A DNA stretch of 64,000 nt from Williamsia maris (GTDB taxonomy: Bacteria > Actinomycetota > Actinomycetes > Mycobacteriales > Mycobacteriaceae), in assembly GCF_024171815.1 (NCBI RefSeq), contig NZ_JAMTCJ010000001.1, positions 372,001-436,000 on the forward strand, in the 5' to 3' direction. Shown in pieces: positions 7,971 to 16,808 of this stretch (the first letter of the stretch is position 1; every line of letters starts with the position of its first letter). The notes below the pieces were generated by a model. The model made no database searches. It was not told the DNA's origin and saw nothing but the letters and a program-made list of their open reading frames with translations. The position numbers and the translations under genes are program-made.

Positions 7971-9419
7971 ATGGCCACCCCCGCCACCATCTCGACCGAG
8001 CCGCCGCAGCGCGACGCCCCCGACCCGACGGCGGCGTCGGCGGGCGGATCGCCCGCGCGCTCCCGCCTCATCCGAATCGGCGTGCTCGTCGTGATCGCCG
8101 CCGCGGCCCTCGGGTTGCGACTGATGTTCCTGGACAACCGGAGTCTGGACTTCACGGCGTTCCTCGACCGCTGGTACGACCACATCCGCGACAACGGCGG
8201 GTTCTCGGCGTTCAAGGAGTCCTTCGCCGACTACAACTACCCCTACCTGTATCTGATCGCGATCCTCACCTATCTGCACATTCCGGCGTTGATCGGGATC
8301 AAGGGCATCTCGATCGCGTTCGATTTCGTGTTGGCCGCCTTCGCCTACCGCATCGTCGGGATCCGCTATCCGGCGTTCTGGGTGCGCGCGCTGGCGTTCG
8401 GGATGATCCTGTTCCTGCCGACGGTTGTCGCGAACAGTTCGTACTGGGGCCAGGCCGACGGGGTCTACTCGGCGTTCGCGGTCGGCGGTGTGTACTTCCT
8501 GCTCCGGCGTCGGCCCTGGTTGGCGTGCATCTTCATCGGTCTGGCGCTCTCGTTCAAACTGCAGGCGATCTTCCTGATCCCCGTCGTGGCGTTCCTCGTG
8601 CTGCGTCGACACATCCCGTGGCGGTCGCTGCTCGCCATCCCGGCGGTGATGTTGGTCCTCGACATCCCGCCGTTGCTGGTGGGCGCTCCGATCAGCGAGG
8701 TGCTGTCGGTGTACGTGAGCCAGACCGGGTCGTACAAGCAGCTCACCCTCGGCGCACCGAATCTCTATCAGTGGATCTCGCTGGGCGGCAACGTCTCCTG
8801 GATCGCCTACGCCGGAATCGGGGTGGTCTGTGTGCTGACCGTCGCCGCGCTGCTCTACGCGCTGCGACGCAAGCCGGTGCTCGACGACACCATGATCCTG
8901 CTGGCGGTGACCACGAGCGCGCTCGTCGTCCCGTTCTTCCTGCCCGCCATGCACGAGCGCTACTTCTACATGGCCGAGGTGTTGACCGTGATCGTCGCGT
9001 TCTATCTGCCGATGCGGTACTGGATCATCCCGCTGCTCGTCCAGATCGCGTCGTTCGGAGGCTATTACGATTCGTTGACCGGTGACCAGGCCGGCGGTGG
9101 CGGGGGCCGCGGGTTCGGCGGGGCGCCGGGTCAGGGCGGTGGTCGTCCGACCGGTGGTCAGGGCGGACCCGGCATGCCCGGTGGCGGTCAGGGCGCGGTC
9201 GGTCAGCAGCCGGGCGGGCAGGGTGCCGGTCAGGGACCGGGCGGTCAGGGTGGCGGCGGGATGGGCGGATCACGTGGCGGCAGCAGTGGTTACAGCTCCG
9301 GACAGGGCGACACGTCGCTGCAGATCTACGCCGGCATCATGGGACTCGCGGTGCTGTCCCTGGTGTCGACGACGGTGCTGTGGTTCCGACGCGCGCACGA
9401 GGTCATCCGGCATCGGTAG
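7971..9419 (+). CDS. GT-C fold membrane glycosyltransferase with Gly/Gln-rich loop
   Basis: Polytopic protein of 482 residues resembling polyprenyl-phosphate-sugar dependent mannosyltransferases of the GT-C superfamily. The first extracytoplasmic loop carries acidic residues (DNRSLDFTAFLDRWYDHI), and SSYWGQADGVYSAFAVGG, LGLSFKLQAI-like LALSFKLQAIFLIPV and PAMHERYFYMAE match motifs of that group. Ten or more hydrophobic segments are visible. Between residues about 372 and 443, just before the final helix, lies a low-complexity loop of repeated GGQG, GPGG and GGGQG units, which is unusual for the family. An aaagagga ribosome site precedes the ATG. Donor and acceptor are unknown; cell-wall lipoglycan or protein mannosylation is plausible. 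Confidence 0.8.
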   Translation: MATPATISTEPPQRDAPDPTAASAGGSPARSRLIRIGVLVVIAAAALGLRLMFLDNRSLDFTAFLDRWYDHIRDNGGFSAFKESFADYNYPYLYLIAILTYLHIPALIGIKGISIAFDFVLAAFAYRIVGIRYPAFWVRALAFGMILFLPTVVANSSYWGQADGVYSAFAVGGVYFLLRRRPWLACIFIGLALSFKLQAIFLIPVVAFLVLRRHIPWRSLLAIPAVMLVLDIPPLLVGAPISEVLSVYVSQTGSYKQLTLGAPNLYQWISLGGNVSWIAYAGIGVVCVLTVAALLYALRRKPVLDDTMILLAVTTSALVVPFFLPAMHERYFYMAEVLTVIVAFYLPMRYWIIPLLVQIASFGGYYDSLTGDQAGGGGGRGFGGAPGQGGGRPTGGQGGPGMPGGGQGAVGQQPGGQGAGQGPGGQGGGGMGGSRGGSSGYSSGQGDTSLQIYAGIMGLAVLSLVSTTVLWFRRAHEVIRHR

Positions 9420-9426
9420 CGGATCC

Positions 9427-9441
9427 TCCCGCCCAGCGGGA
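9427..9441 (+). terminator. Short hairpin after the glycosyltransferase gene
   Basis: TCCCGC and GCGGGA pair perfectly around a 3-nt loop 8 nt after the stop codon. There is no T run, so it is only a candidate terminator of the kind common in GC-rich actinobacteria. Confidence 0.3.
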
Positions 9442-9546
9442 TGAACGGCCACCGCTCCGGCGGATCCCGACCCGGTGTACCCGGACCACCGATCCCCGGA
9501 TGAGCGCGTCCTGGCGGGTTCGGTGGATCGGGGCCACCATCGGGTC

Positions 9547-10254
9547 ATGACGACAACACAGATTGCCCTCGTGACCGGAGCGAACAAGGGAATCGGCAAG
9601 CAGACCGCGACCGAACTGGCGGACCTCGGGTGGACGGTGTGGCTGGGATGTCGCGACGTCGCCCGCGGGGAGGCGGCCGTCGCCGAGATCGCCGATCACG
9701 GTGACGTGCGGTTCGTGCAGATCGACGTCACCGACGACGCGTCGGTGGCCGCGGCCATGACGACGATCGGTGATCGTCTCGACGTCCTCGTCAACAACGC
9801 CGGGATCTCCGGCGGACGGACGGCCCCGACCGACACCTCCCCCGATGATTTCCTACCGGTGTTCGGCGTCAACGTGCTCGGGCCGGTTCGCGTGACCGGC
9901 CACGCTCTGCCCCTGCTGCGTCGATCCGATCAGCCGCGGATCGTCAACGTGTCCAGTGGCCTCGGCTCGCTGCGTGCGACCACCGATCGCGACCGCATCG
10001 AGTTCACCATCGACGCCCTGGTGTACCCGTCGTCGAAGGCGGCGCTGAACATGATCACCGCCCAGTACGCGAAGGCGCTGCCCGACATCCAGGTGAACGC
10101 CGTCGACCCGGGCTACACCGCGACCGACCTGAACGGCAACAGTGGTCACCAGACCGTCGCCGAGGGGGCCGCACCGGTCATCGCGGCCGCGACCATCGGC
10201 GCCGACGGCCCCACCGGGGCATTCTTCGACGGGACCGGCGTCGTCGACTGGTGA
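9547..10254 (+). CDS. Short-chain dehydrogenase/reductase
   Basis: NAD(P)-dependent oxidoreductase of 235 residues. The Rossmann glycine motif is TGANKGIGK (about residues 9-17), the structural motif is NNAGISGG, and the active site is a Ser in VNVSSGLGSLRA with Tyr and Lys in VYPSSKAAL. The arrangement resembles plant menthone/salutaridine reductase-like and carbonyl reductase SDRs (TGANKGIG and PGYTATDLNG). A GTG 72 nt upstream would add residues unrelated to the fold, so the ATG at 9547 is used. Substrate unknown; no obvious operon partner. Confidence 0.88.
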   Translation: MTTTQIALVTGANKGIGKQTATELADLGWTVWLGCRDVARGEAAVAEIADHGDVRFVQIDVTDDASVAAAMTTIGDRLDVLVNNAGISGGRTAPTDTSPDDFLPVFGVNVLGPVRVTGHALPLLRRSDQPRIVNVSSGLGSLRATTDRDRIEFTIDALVYPSSKAALNMITAQYAKALPDIQVNAVDPGYTATDLNGNSGHQTVAEGAAPVIAAATIGADGPTGAFFDGTGVVDW

Positions 10255-10302
10255 CCCACGGCGGTTGGGCGCGGCAGCGGCGGCGGCCTTATCGTGGCTC
10301 GC

Positions 10303-10923
10303 ATGAACTGGGCCTCGTACGGTGCATTCCTCGCTCTGGCGGCGTTGCTGACGCTGCTGCCCGGACCCGACACCGCGGTCGCGATCAAGAACACCCTGCA
10401 GGGCGGACGACGTCGCGGTGGCTGGTGCCTGTTCGGGATCAGCACCGCCAACGTCGTGCAGAGCACCGCGGCCGCGGCCGGCCTCGGGGTGTTGATCGTG
10501 ACGATCGAGCCGCTGTTCCTCACCGTGAAATATGTCGGTGCGGCCTACCTGCTGTTCCTCGCGTTCGGAGCACTGCGCAGCGCCCGCCGCGGAGAATACG
10601 ACGACGACACCGCGGTGCGCGTCGGCTCGTCGTCGGCCATCGCGGGATGGCGCCAGGGGTTCGTGTCGAACATCTGTAACCCCAAGGTCATCGCGTTCTA
10701 CCTGGCCGTGCTGCCACAGTTCCTCGGCAGCGACCCCAGCCTCGCCGCTATCGCCATCTACGCGGTGAGCTTCCCGATCATCGGTACCGCCTACCTCGGG
10801 TTGGTGATCTTCGGCGTCGACCGGGCACGAGAGATGTTCACCCGCAGGCGGATCCGTCGCACCATGGACGCCGTCACCGGCGCGGCCCTGGTGGCGTTCG
10901 GGCTGAGGCTCGCCACCGAGTGA
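10303..10923 (+). CDS. LysE/RhtB-family exporter
   Basis: Amino-acid or small-metabolite exporter, 206 residues with about six hydrophobic segments. The family motif is LTLLPGPDTAVAIKNTLQGGRRRG near the N-terminus, with FVSNICNPKVIAFYLAVLPQF in the middle (NPK motif). The start is set at ATG 10303: TATCGT at 10290-10295 would be a -10 box 7 nt before it, and a GTG at 10294 would lie inside that box. It stands alone; the substrate is unknown. Confidence 0.88.
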   Translation: MNWASYGAFLALAALLTLLPGPDTAVAIKNTLQGGRRRGGWCLFGISTANVVQSTAAAAGLGVLIVTIEPLFLTVKYVGAAYLLFLAFGALRSARRGEYDDDTAVRVGSSSAIAGWRQGFVSNICNPKVIAFYLAVLPQFLGSDPSLAAIAIYAVSFPIIGTAYLGLVIFGVDRAREMFTRRRIRRTMDAVTGAALVAFGLRLATE

Positions 10924-11013
10924 CCCGCTGATCCGGACGTGCCGCCGCGAGGTCGGTCATCGTTTTACCCGAATGCAATGCCGCAGAAACGCGATGGGGC
11001 GCAGAATCTGGGG

Positions 11014-11859
11014 ATGAACGAGCAGACCGTTCGGGCCGCGATCGTCCAGACGTCGTGGACCGGTGACCGGGAGACGATGATCTCCGCGCACATCGACTAC
11101 GCACGAGAGGCCGCGTTGCAGGGCGCGCAGATCATCGGCTTCCAGGAGGTGTTCAACGCGCCGTACTTCTGCCAGGTCCAGGAGGAGAAGTACTACGCGT
11201 TCGCCGAGGAGATCCCCGGCCCCACCACCGACACCTTCTGCGAGCTGGCGCGCGAGCTGTCGATGGTGATGGTCGTGCCGATCTACGAACGCGAACAGGG
11301 CGGGTTCCTCTACAACACCGCCGTGGTCATCGACGCCGACGGCACCCTGCTCGGCAAGTACCGCAAGCACCACATCCCGCAACTGCCCGGGTTCTGGGAG
11401 AAGTTCTACTTCCGCCCCGGCAACCTCGGCTGGCCGGTGTTCGACACCGCCGTCGGCAAGGTGGGCGTCTACATCTGTTACGACCGCCATTTCCCCGAGG
11501 GCTGGCGCGCACTCGGTCTCGCCGGCGCGCAGATCGTCTACAACCCCTCGGCCACCAGCCGCGGCCTGTCGAGCTACCTGTGGAAGCTCGAACAACCCGC
11601 ATCGGCTGTCGCCAACGAGTACTTCGTCGCCGCGATCAACCGCGTCGGCGTGGAGGCGGAGTACGGCGACAACGACTTCTACGGAACCAGCTATTTCGTC
11701 GACCCCGAGGGGAAGTTCGTGGGCGAGGTCGGTTCCGACACCGACCCCGAGCTCATCGTGCGCGACCTCGACCTGGGCCTCATCGAGTCGGTGCGCAACC
11801 GGTGGGCCTTCTACCGCGACCGTCGCCCGGACGCCTACGGCCCGCTCACCGCCCCCTGA
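11014..11859 (+). CDS. Beta-ureidopropionase (nitrilase superfamily)
   Basis: Carbon-nitrogen hydrolase of 281 residues that would convert N-carbamoyl-beta-alanine to beta-alanine, CO2 and ammonia, the last hydrolysis of reductive pyrimidine breakdown. The Glu-Lys-Cys triad is visible: Glu in IGFQEVFNAPYF, Lys in LLGKYRKHHIPQ and Cys in VGVYICYDRHFPE. The close match of the CYDRHFPEGWR region to beta-alanine synthases, and the dihydropyrimidinase gene 32 nt downstream, support this over generic nitrilase or N-carbamoylputrescine amidase. The ATG at 11014 is chosen since MNEQTVRAAIVQTSW opens the fold. First gene of a four-gene cluster. Confidence 0.88.
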   Translation: MNEQTVRAAIVQTSWTGDRETMISAHIDYAREAALQGAQIIGFQEVFNAPYFCQVQEEKYYAFAEEIPGPTTDTFCELARELSMVMVVPIYEREQGGFLYNTAVVIDADGTLLGKYRKHHIPQLPGFWEKFYFRPGNLGWPVFDTAVGKVGVYICYDRHFPEGWRALGLAGAQIVYNPSATSRGLSSYLWKLEQPASAVANEYFVAAINRVGVEAEYGDNDFYGTSYFVDPEGKFVGEVGSDTDPELIVRDLDLGLIESVRNRWAFYRDRRPDAYGPLTAP

Positions 11860-11891
11860 CCTCCGCTCTCCTCGATCGAAGGGACACCCCA

Positions 11892-13313
11892 GTGCCGACG
11901 ACGTTCATCCACGGCGGGACGGTGGTGTCGACCACCGGCGCGCAACCCCTCGACGTCCTGATCTCCGACGAGACCATCGTCGCGGTCATCGCGCCCGGAT
12001 CCACCGTTCTCGGTGCCGATCTCGCGGCGAGCGCCGACCACTCCATCGACGCGACCGGGCGCTACGTGATCCCCGGCGGCATCGACGCGCACACCCACAT
12101 GGAGATGCCGTTCGGCGGCACGTTCGCCTCGGACACCTTCGAGACGGGCACCCGCGCCGCGGCGTGGGGCGGCACCACGACCATCGTCGACTTCGCCGTG
12201 CAGAACCCGGGGATGCGGTTGCAGGACACCGTCGCCGCGTGGCACGAGAAGGCCGCGGGCAACTGCGCCGTCGACTACGGCTTCCATCAGATCATCGGCG
12301 GCGTCGACGACGACTCACTGAAGGCGATGTCCGAGCTCGTCAGCGAGGGCATCACGAGCTTCAAGTTGTTCATGGCCTACCCCGGTGTCTTCTACTCCAC
12401 CGACGGCCAGATCCTGCGGGCGATGCAGTCCGCGGCCGAACTCGGCGCGCTGATGATGATGCACGCGGAGAACGGGATCGCGATCGATGTGCTGGTCGAG
12501 CAGGCCCTCGCCCGCGGTGACACCGACCCGATCTTCCACGGCACGTCGCGCGCCTGGCAGATGGAGGAGGAGGCCACCCACCGGGCGATCATGTTGGCCC
12601 ACCTGACCAAGACGCCGCTCTACGTCGTGCACGTCTCGGCCAAGCAGGCCCTGGAACAGATCGCGACGGCACGGGGCAACGGGCAGAACGTCTTCGCCGA
12701 GACGTGCCCGCAGTATCTGTACCTGTCCCTCGAGGAGCAGCTCGGCGCACCGGGTTTCGAGGGCGCGAAATGGGTCTGCTCGACTCCGCTGCGTCCGCGG
12801 GCGGAGGGACACCAGGACGAACTGTGGCGCTACATCCGCACCGGCGACGTGACGACCGTGGCCACCGACCACTGCCCGTTCTGCATGAAGGACCAGAAGG
12901 ACATGGGCGTCGGGAACTTCGCCAAGATCCCCAACGGCATCGGGTCGGTGGAACACCGGATCGATCTGATGTTCCAGGGCGTCAAGGACGGCAAGATCTC
13001 GCTGGAGCGCTGGGTGGACATCTGCTGCACGACACCCGCGCGGATGTTCGGCATGTACCCGCGTAAGGGCATCATCTCCCCCGGCGCCGACGCCGACGTC
13101 GTCATCTACGACCCGAACGGACACACCAGCATCGGCGTCGAGAAGACCCACCACATGAACATGGACTACTCCGCCTACGAGGGCTTCGAGATCGACGGCC
13201 ACGTCGACACCGTCATCTCGCGCGGGCGTGTCATCATCGACGACGGCGCGTACCACGGCGCCAGGACCCACGGCTCGTTCGTCAGACGCGGCCTGTCACA
13301 GAACCTGATCTGA
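11892..13313 (+). CDS. hydA: Dihydropyrimidinase / D-hydantoinase
   Basis: Zinc-dependent cyclic amidohydrolase of 473 residues that opens 5,6-dihydrouracil or dihydrothymine (and hydantoins). Metal ligands are visible in order: HxH in DAHTHMEM, the lysine expected to be carboxylated in SFKLFMAYPG, histidines in MMHAENG and VVHVSAKQAL, and the aspartate in ATDHCPF. The GTG at 11892 follows a gaaggga ribosome site, and VPTTFIHGGTVVS is the usual start of the family. It lies between beta-ureidopropionase and an F420-type oxidoreductase, which fits pyrimidine rather than hydantoin use. Confidence 0.92.
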   Translation: MPTTFIHGGTVVSTTGAQPLDVLISDETIVAVIAPGSTVLGADLAASADHSIDATGRYVIPGGIDAHTHMEMPFGGTFASDTFETGTRAAAWGGTTTIVDFAVQNPGMRLQDTVAAWHEKAAGNCAVDYGFHQIIGGVDDDSLKAMSELVSEGITSFKLFMAYPGVFYSTDGQILRAMQSAAELGALMMMHAENGIAIDVLVEQALARGDTDPIFHGTSRAWQMEEEATHRAIMLAHLTKTPLYVVHVSAKQALEQIATARGNGQNVFAETCPQYLYLSLEEQLGAPGFEGAKWVCSTPLRPRAEGHQDELWRYIRTGDVTTVATDHCPFCMKDQKDMGVGNFAKIPNGIGSVEHRIDLMFQGVKDGKISLERWVDICCTTPARMFGMYPRKGIISPGADADVVIYDPNGHTSIGVEKTHHMNMDYSAYEGFEIDGHVDTVISRGRVIIDDGAYHGARTHGSFVRRGLSQNLI

Positions 13314-13365
13314 CGGACACGAAACGCAGCGGAACTGGACCAGACGGCAGGTAGGGACCCAAGAC

Positions 13366-14406
13366 ATGGATTTCGGTGTTGTGCTGCAGTGCAATCCGCC
13401 TGCGTCGCGTGTGGTCGAGCTCGCGGTGCGGGCGGAGAACCTCGGATTCTCGCACGTGTGGACCTTCGACTCGCACCTGCTGTGGCAGGAGCCCTACGTC
13501 ATCCACTCGGCGATCCTGGCGGCCACCCGCAAGGTGATCGTGGGTCCGATGGTGACCAATCCGGCCACCCGGGACCCGACGGTCACCGCGTCGACCTTCG
13601 CGACGCTCAACGAGATGTACGGCAACCGCACGATCTGCGGGATCGGTCGGGGCGACTCGGCGGTGCGGGCTCTGGGCGGTTCGCCGACGACGTTGGCGAC
13701 GCTTCGCCAGTCGATCGAGGTCATCCGCGAGCTGGCCAACTCCCGCGCGGTCGACCACACCGGCAGCCGGGTCCGGTTGCCGTGGAGCACCGGGTCGTCG
13801 CTGGAGGTCTGGGTCGCCGCCTACGGCCCGAAGGCGTTGGCGCTCACCGGCGAGGTCGCCGACGGGTTCATCCTGCAGCTCGGCGATCCCGACATCGCCG
13901 CCTGGATGATCGAGAAGGTGCGGGCCGCGGCCGAGGCGGCCGGACGGGATCCGTCGACGGTCACGTTCTGCGTCGCCGCCCCCGCCTACGTCACCGCAGA
14001 CGACTCCCCCGAGGCCCTCGCCCACGCGCGCGATCAGTGCCGCTGGTTCGGCGGCATGGTCGGCAACCACGTCGCCGACATCGTCACCCGCTACGGCACC
14101 GACTCCGACGTCCCCGCCGCGCTCACCGACTACATCGCCGGGCGCACCGGCTACGACTACAACCGGCACGGCCGGGTGGGCAACAGCCACGCCGACTTCG
14201 TCCCCGACGAGATCGTGGACCGCTTCTGCCTGATCGGGTCGGCGCAGACCCACGTCCGGCGGCTGGCCGAACTCCGCGACCTCGGCGTCGACCAGTTCTC
14301 GATCTACCTGCAGCACGACGCGAAGTCGTCGACGCTCGAGGCCTACGGCGAACGCGTCATGCCCGCGCTGGCCGATCAGGTGACCGCGATCGACACCGCG
14401 ACATGA
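13366..14406 (+). CDS. LLM-class F420-type oxidoreductase in pyrimidine cluster
   Basis: Bacterial luciferase-like TIM barrel protein of 346 residues (MDFGVVLQCNPPASRVVELA start; FSHVWTFDSHLLWQEPY; ATRKVIVGPMVTNPATRDP; GIGRGDSAVRALGG). The pattern is that of the LLM branch close to methylenetetrahydromethanopterin reductase, which normally uses coenzyme F420; cofactor binding is inferred. It sits 52 nt after dihydropyrimidinase and 30 nt before an aminotransferase, in a cluster with no classical dihydropyrimidine dehydrogenase. It may therefore perform a redox step of pyrimidine or beta-amino acid breakdown; direct reduction of uracil is a hypothesis only. Confidence 0.85.
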   Translation: MDFGVVLQCNPPASRVVELAVRAENLGFSHVWTFDSHLLWQEPYVIHSAILAATRKVIVGPMVTNPATRDPTVTASTFATLNEMYGNRTICGIGRGDSAVRALGGSPTTLATLRQSIEVIRELANSRAVDHTGSRVRLPWSTGSSLEVWVAAYGPKALALTGEVADGFILQLGDPDIAAWMIEKVRAAAEAAGRDPSTVTFCVAAPAYVTADDSPEALAHARDQCRWFGGMVGNHVADIVTRYGTDSDVPAALTDYIAGRTGYDYNRHGRVGNSHADFVPDEIVDRFCLIGSAQTHVRRLAELRDLGVDQFSIYLQHDAKSSTLEAYGERVMPALADQVTAIDTAT

Positions 14407-14436
14407 GCATCGCCGGCGACGGAGGACACTGGGACC

Positions 14437-15798
14437 ATGGCTGACAATCACATCGACCCCGCGGCCGGAGCGCAGGTCCGCGCCGACGACCGCGCACACG
14501 TCTTCCACTCGTGGTCGGCCCAGGCCCACATCGATCCGGTGCCGATCGCCGGTGCGCAGGGATCGTGGTTCTGGGATTACGACGGCAACCGGTACTTCGA
14601 CCTCGGCTCGCAGATGGTCAACGTCAACGCCGGACACGGACACCCGGCCATCGTCGAGGCGATCTGCGAACAGGCCAGGATCCTGCCCACCATCTCCCCG
14701 GCGTTCGGCAACGACGTGCGCGGCGAGCTGGCGCGGCTCATCGCCGAGCGGGCACCGGGTGACCTCGACAAGGTGTTCTTCACCAACGCCGGCGCCGAGG
14801 CCAACGAGCACGCGGTGCGGATGGCGCGGGTGGTCACCGGCCGCTCGACCGTGCTGTCGATGTACCGCTCGTACCACGGGGCGTCCGGGACCACGATCGG
14901 TCTGACCGGCGACCCACGACGCTGGCGCGCCGAACCGACGGGCGGCGACGTCGTCCGGTTCTTCGGTCCATACCCGTATCGCTCACCGTGGGCGACCGAC
15001 TCGGTCGAGGCCGAGGCGGCCGCGGCGCTGGCGCATCTGCGGATGGTCGTCGAGCTGCAGGGACCGAACAGCATCGCCGCGATCATCATCGAGACGGTGA
15101 TCGGCACCAACGGTGTACTGGTCCCGCCGCCGGGATACCTCGCGGGCGTCCGCGAACTGTGCGACGAGTACGGCATCATCTACATCGCCGACGAGGTCAT
15201 GGTCGGGTTCGGACGTCTCGGGGAGTGGTTCGGCGTCAACGCCTTCGGGGTCACCCCGGACCTGATCACCTTCGCCAAGGGAGTCAACTCCGGCTACGTC
15301 CCGCTCGGCGGGGTGGTCATCGGATCGCGCGTGGCGCAGCACTTCGACGACGTGCCCTACCCGGGTGGTCTGACCTACAGCGGCCACCCGTTGGCGTGCG
15401 CCGCCGGCGTCGCGTCGATCAAGGCGTTCGAGGCCGACGGTGTCATCGACCGGGTCCGCGCCACCGGCGAGGACCTGATCCGGCCGACGCTGTCGAAGAT
15501 CGCGGCGAACCACCCGTCGGTCGGCGAGATCCGCGGGATGGGGTTCTTCTGGGCCATCGAGCTCGTCCGCAACCCGGAGACCCGGGAGGGGCTGGTCCCG
15601 TTCAACGCCTCCGGCCCCGACGCGGCACCGATGGCCGAGCTGATCGCGGCGTGCAAGGCCAAGGGCGTGTGGCCGTTCACGCACTTCAACCGGATCCACG
15701 TCGCGCCACCGCTGACCACGTCCGACGACGAACTGACCGATGCTCTGGCGGTCATCGACGAGGTGCTCGACCTCGCGGATGCGCACGTGGTGTCGTAG
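14437..15798 (+). CDS. Class III aminotransferase, likely beta-alanine/3-aminoisobutyrate type
   Basis: PLP-dependent omega-aminotransferase of 453 residues. Motifs in order: MVNVNAGHGHPAIVEAI, VFFTNAGAEANEHAVRMAR (phosphate-binding), YRSYHGAS, IIYIADEVMVGFGR (Asp that pairs with the pyridine nitrogen) and the Schiff-base lysine in ITFAKGVNSGYVPLGG. Following beta-ureidopropionase and dihydropyrimidinase, it would remove the amino group of beta-alanine or 3-aminoisobutyrate to give the semialdehyde. No semialdehyde dehydrogenase gene follows here. Substrate is inferred from context; the family call is firm. Confidence 0.9.
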   Translation: MADNHIDPAAGAQVRADDRAHVFHSWSAQAHIDPVPIAGAQGSWFWDYDGNRYFDLGSQMVNVNAGHGHPAIVEAICEQARILPTISPAFGNDVRGELARLIAERAPGDLDKVFFTNAGAEANEHAVRMARVVTGRSTVLSMYRSYHGASGTTIGLTGDPRRWRAEPTGGDVVRFFGPYPYRSPWATDSVEAEAAAALAHLRMVVELQGPNSIAAIIIETVIGTNGVLVPPPGYLAGVRELCDEYGIIYIADEVMVGFGRLGEWFGVNAFGVTPDLITFAKGVNSGYVPLGGVVIGSRVAQHFDDVPYPGGLTYSGHPLACAAGVASIKAFEADGVIDRVRATGEDLIRPTLSKIAANHPSVGEIRGMGFFWAIELVRNPETREGLVPFNASGPDAAPMAELIAACKAKGVWPFTHFNRIHVAPPLTTSDDELTDALAVIDEVLDLADAHVVS

Positions 15799-15868
15799 CC
15801 GAAGCGATGAGTTCGGCCGCCGGGGCAGGTCTGTACCGTGAGCACCCACCCGCGTCCGAGGAGAAGTC

Positions 15869-16327
15869 ATGGCATCGATCACCCCGTCCCTGTGGTTCAA
15901 CGAGGATCTCGAGGAGGCGCTCGAGCTGTACACGTCGGTCTTCGGCGACGCTACGGTGCACGGGGTGAACCGGTCGTCGCCGGACGGCCCGCTGCTCTCG
16001 GCCGAGTTCGAGCTCGTCGGGCAACGGTTCATGGCACTGAACTATCCGTCGGACTTCCGGTTCACCGAGGCGGCCTCGCTGCTGATCTCCTGCACCGACC
16101 AGGCCGAGGTGGACCACTACTGGGATCAGCTCGTCGTCGGCGGCGAGGAATCGCAATGTGGCTGGCTCAAGGACCGATTCGGGCTGAGCTGGCAGATCGT
16201 CCCGAAGCGGCTGTACGAGTTGCTGTCCGACCCTGACCCCGCCCGCGCGAACGGCGCGATGCAGGCCATGTTGCAGATGCAGAAGATAATCGTCGCCGAC
16301 CTCGAGGCCGGTGCCGACAACGCCTGA
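15869..16327 (+). CDS. VOC-fold protein, PhnB-like
   Basis: Protein of 152 residues with the PhnB / 3-demethylubiquinone methyltransferase-like version of the glyoxalase-bleomycin resistance fold: ITPSLWFNEDLEEALELYTSVFGDA at the start and CGWLKDRFGLSWQIVPKRLYELL near the end are characteristic. A strong gaggagaag ribosome site precedes the ATG. The molecular function of this subgroup is unknown; many members are single-domain metal-site proteins. It stands alone and converges on soxR, with 7 nt between the two stop codons. Confidence 0.85.
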   Translation: MASITPSLWFNEDLEEALELYTSVFGDATVHGVNRSSPDGPLLSAEFELVGQRFMALNYPSDFRFTEAASLLISCTDQAEVDHYWDQLVVGGEESQCGWLKDRFGLSWQIVPKRLYELLSDPDPARANGAMQAMLQMQKIIVADLEAGADNA

Positions 16328-16334
16328 GGCCTCG

Positions 16335-16790
16335 TCAGATCTCGCGCGGCACCCGCAGGCGTGAGGCGCCGGGCCCGGTCGCGGCGGCGACGTCGTCGGG
16401 ATTGAGCAGCTTGCAACTGCTCAACGACAGGCATCCGCAGCCCACGCACGAGCCCATCAGGTCACGCATGTGCTCGAGCAGTTCGATGCGCTCGTTGATG
16501 TCGTCGATCCACTGCTTCGACGCCTTCTCCCACATCCGCGGGGTCGGGGACTCGGTGGTGCCCAGAACCGCGAGCACCTCGCCGATCTTCGTCAGCGGGA
16601 TACCCGCTGCCGCCGACGCCCGGATGAACGCCACCCGGCGCAACATCGCGCGGTGGTAGCGGCGTTGGTTGCCCGAGGTACGACGGCTGAAGATGAGTCC
16701 CTTGTCCTCATAGAACCGCACCGCCGACGGTGCGACGCCGGCTCGCTGGGCCAACTCCCCGACGGTCAGTTCGACATTCTTCGGTGCCAT
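16335..16790 (-). CDS. soxR: Redox-sensing MerR-family activator SoxR
   Basis: Transcription factor of 151 residues with an N-terminal MerR helix-turn-helix (LTVGELAQRAGVAPSAVRFYEDKGLI), a dimerisation helix and the [2Fe-2S] ligand set CVGCGCLSLSSC, exactly C-x2-C-x-C-x5-C as in SoxR. It senses redox-cycling compounds by oxidation of the cluster. The ATG at 16790 is chosen: TAGCAT on the minus strand (16803-16798) would be a -10 box 7 nt away, giving a leaderless message, and a SoxR-box-like dyad lies just upstream. No soxS is expected in actinobacteria; targets are usually a few oxidoreductase or exporter genes, none obvious here. Confidence 0.95.
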   Translation of the reverse strand: MAPKNVELTVGELAQRAGVAPSAVRFYEDKGLIFSRRTSGNQRRYHRAMLRRVAFIRASAAAGIPLTKIGEVLAVLGTTESPTPRMWEKASKQWIDDINERIELLEHMRDLMGSCVGCGCLSLSSCKLLNPDDVAAATGPGASRLRVPREI

Positions 16791-16808
16791 GCGGAGCATG
16801 CTACGCCG

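Noticed and set aside
10294-10302. GTG start for the LysE-type exporter
   Set aside because: It lies within the probable -10 box TATCGT; the ATG at 10303 fits a leaderless start better.
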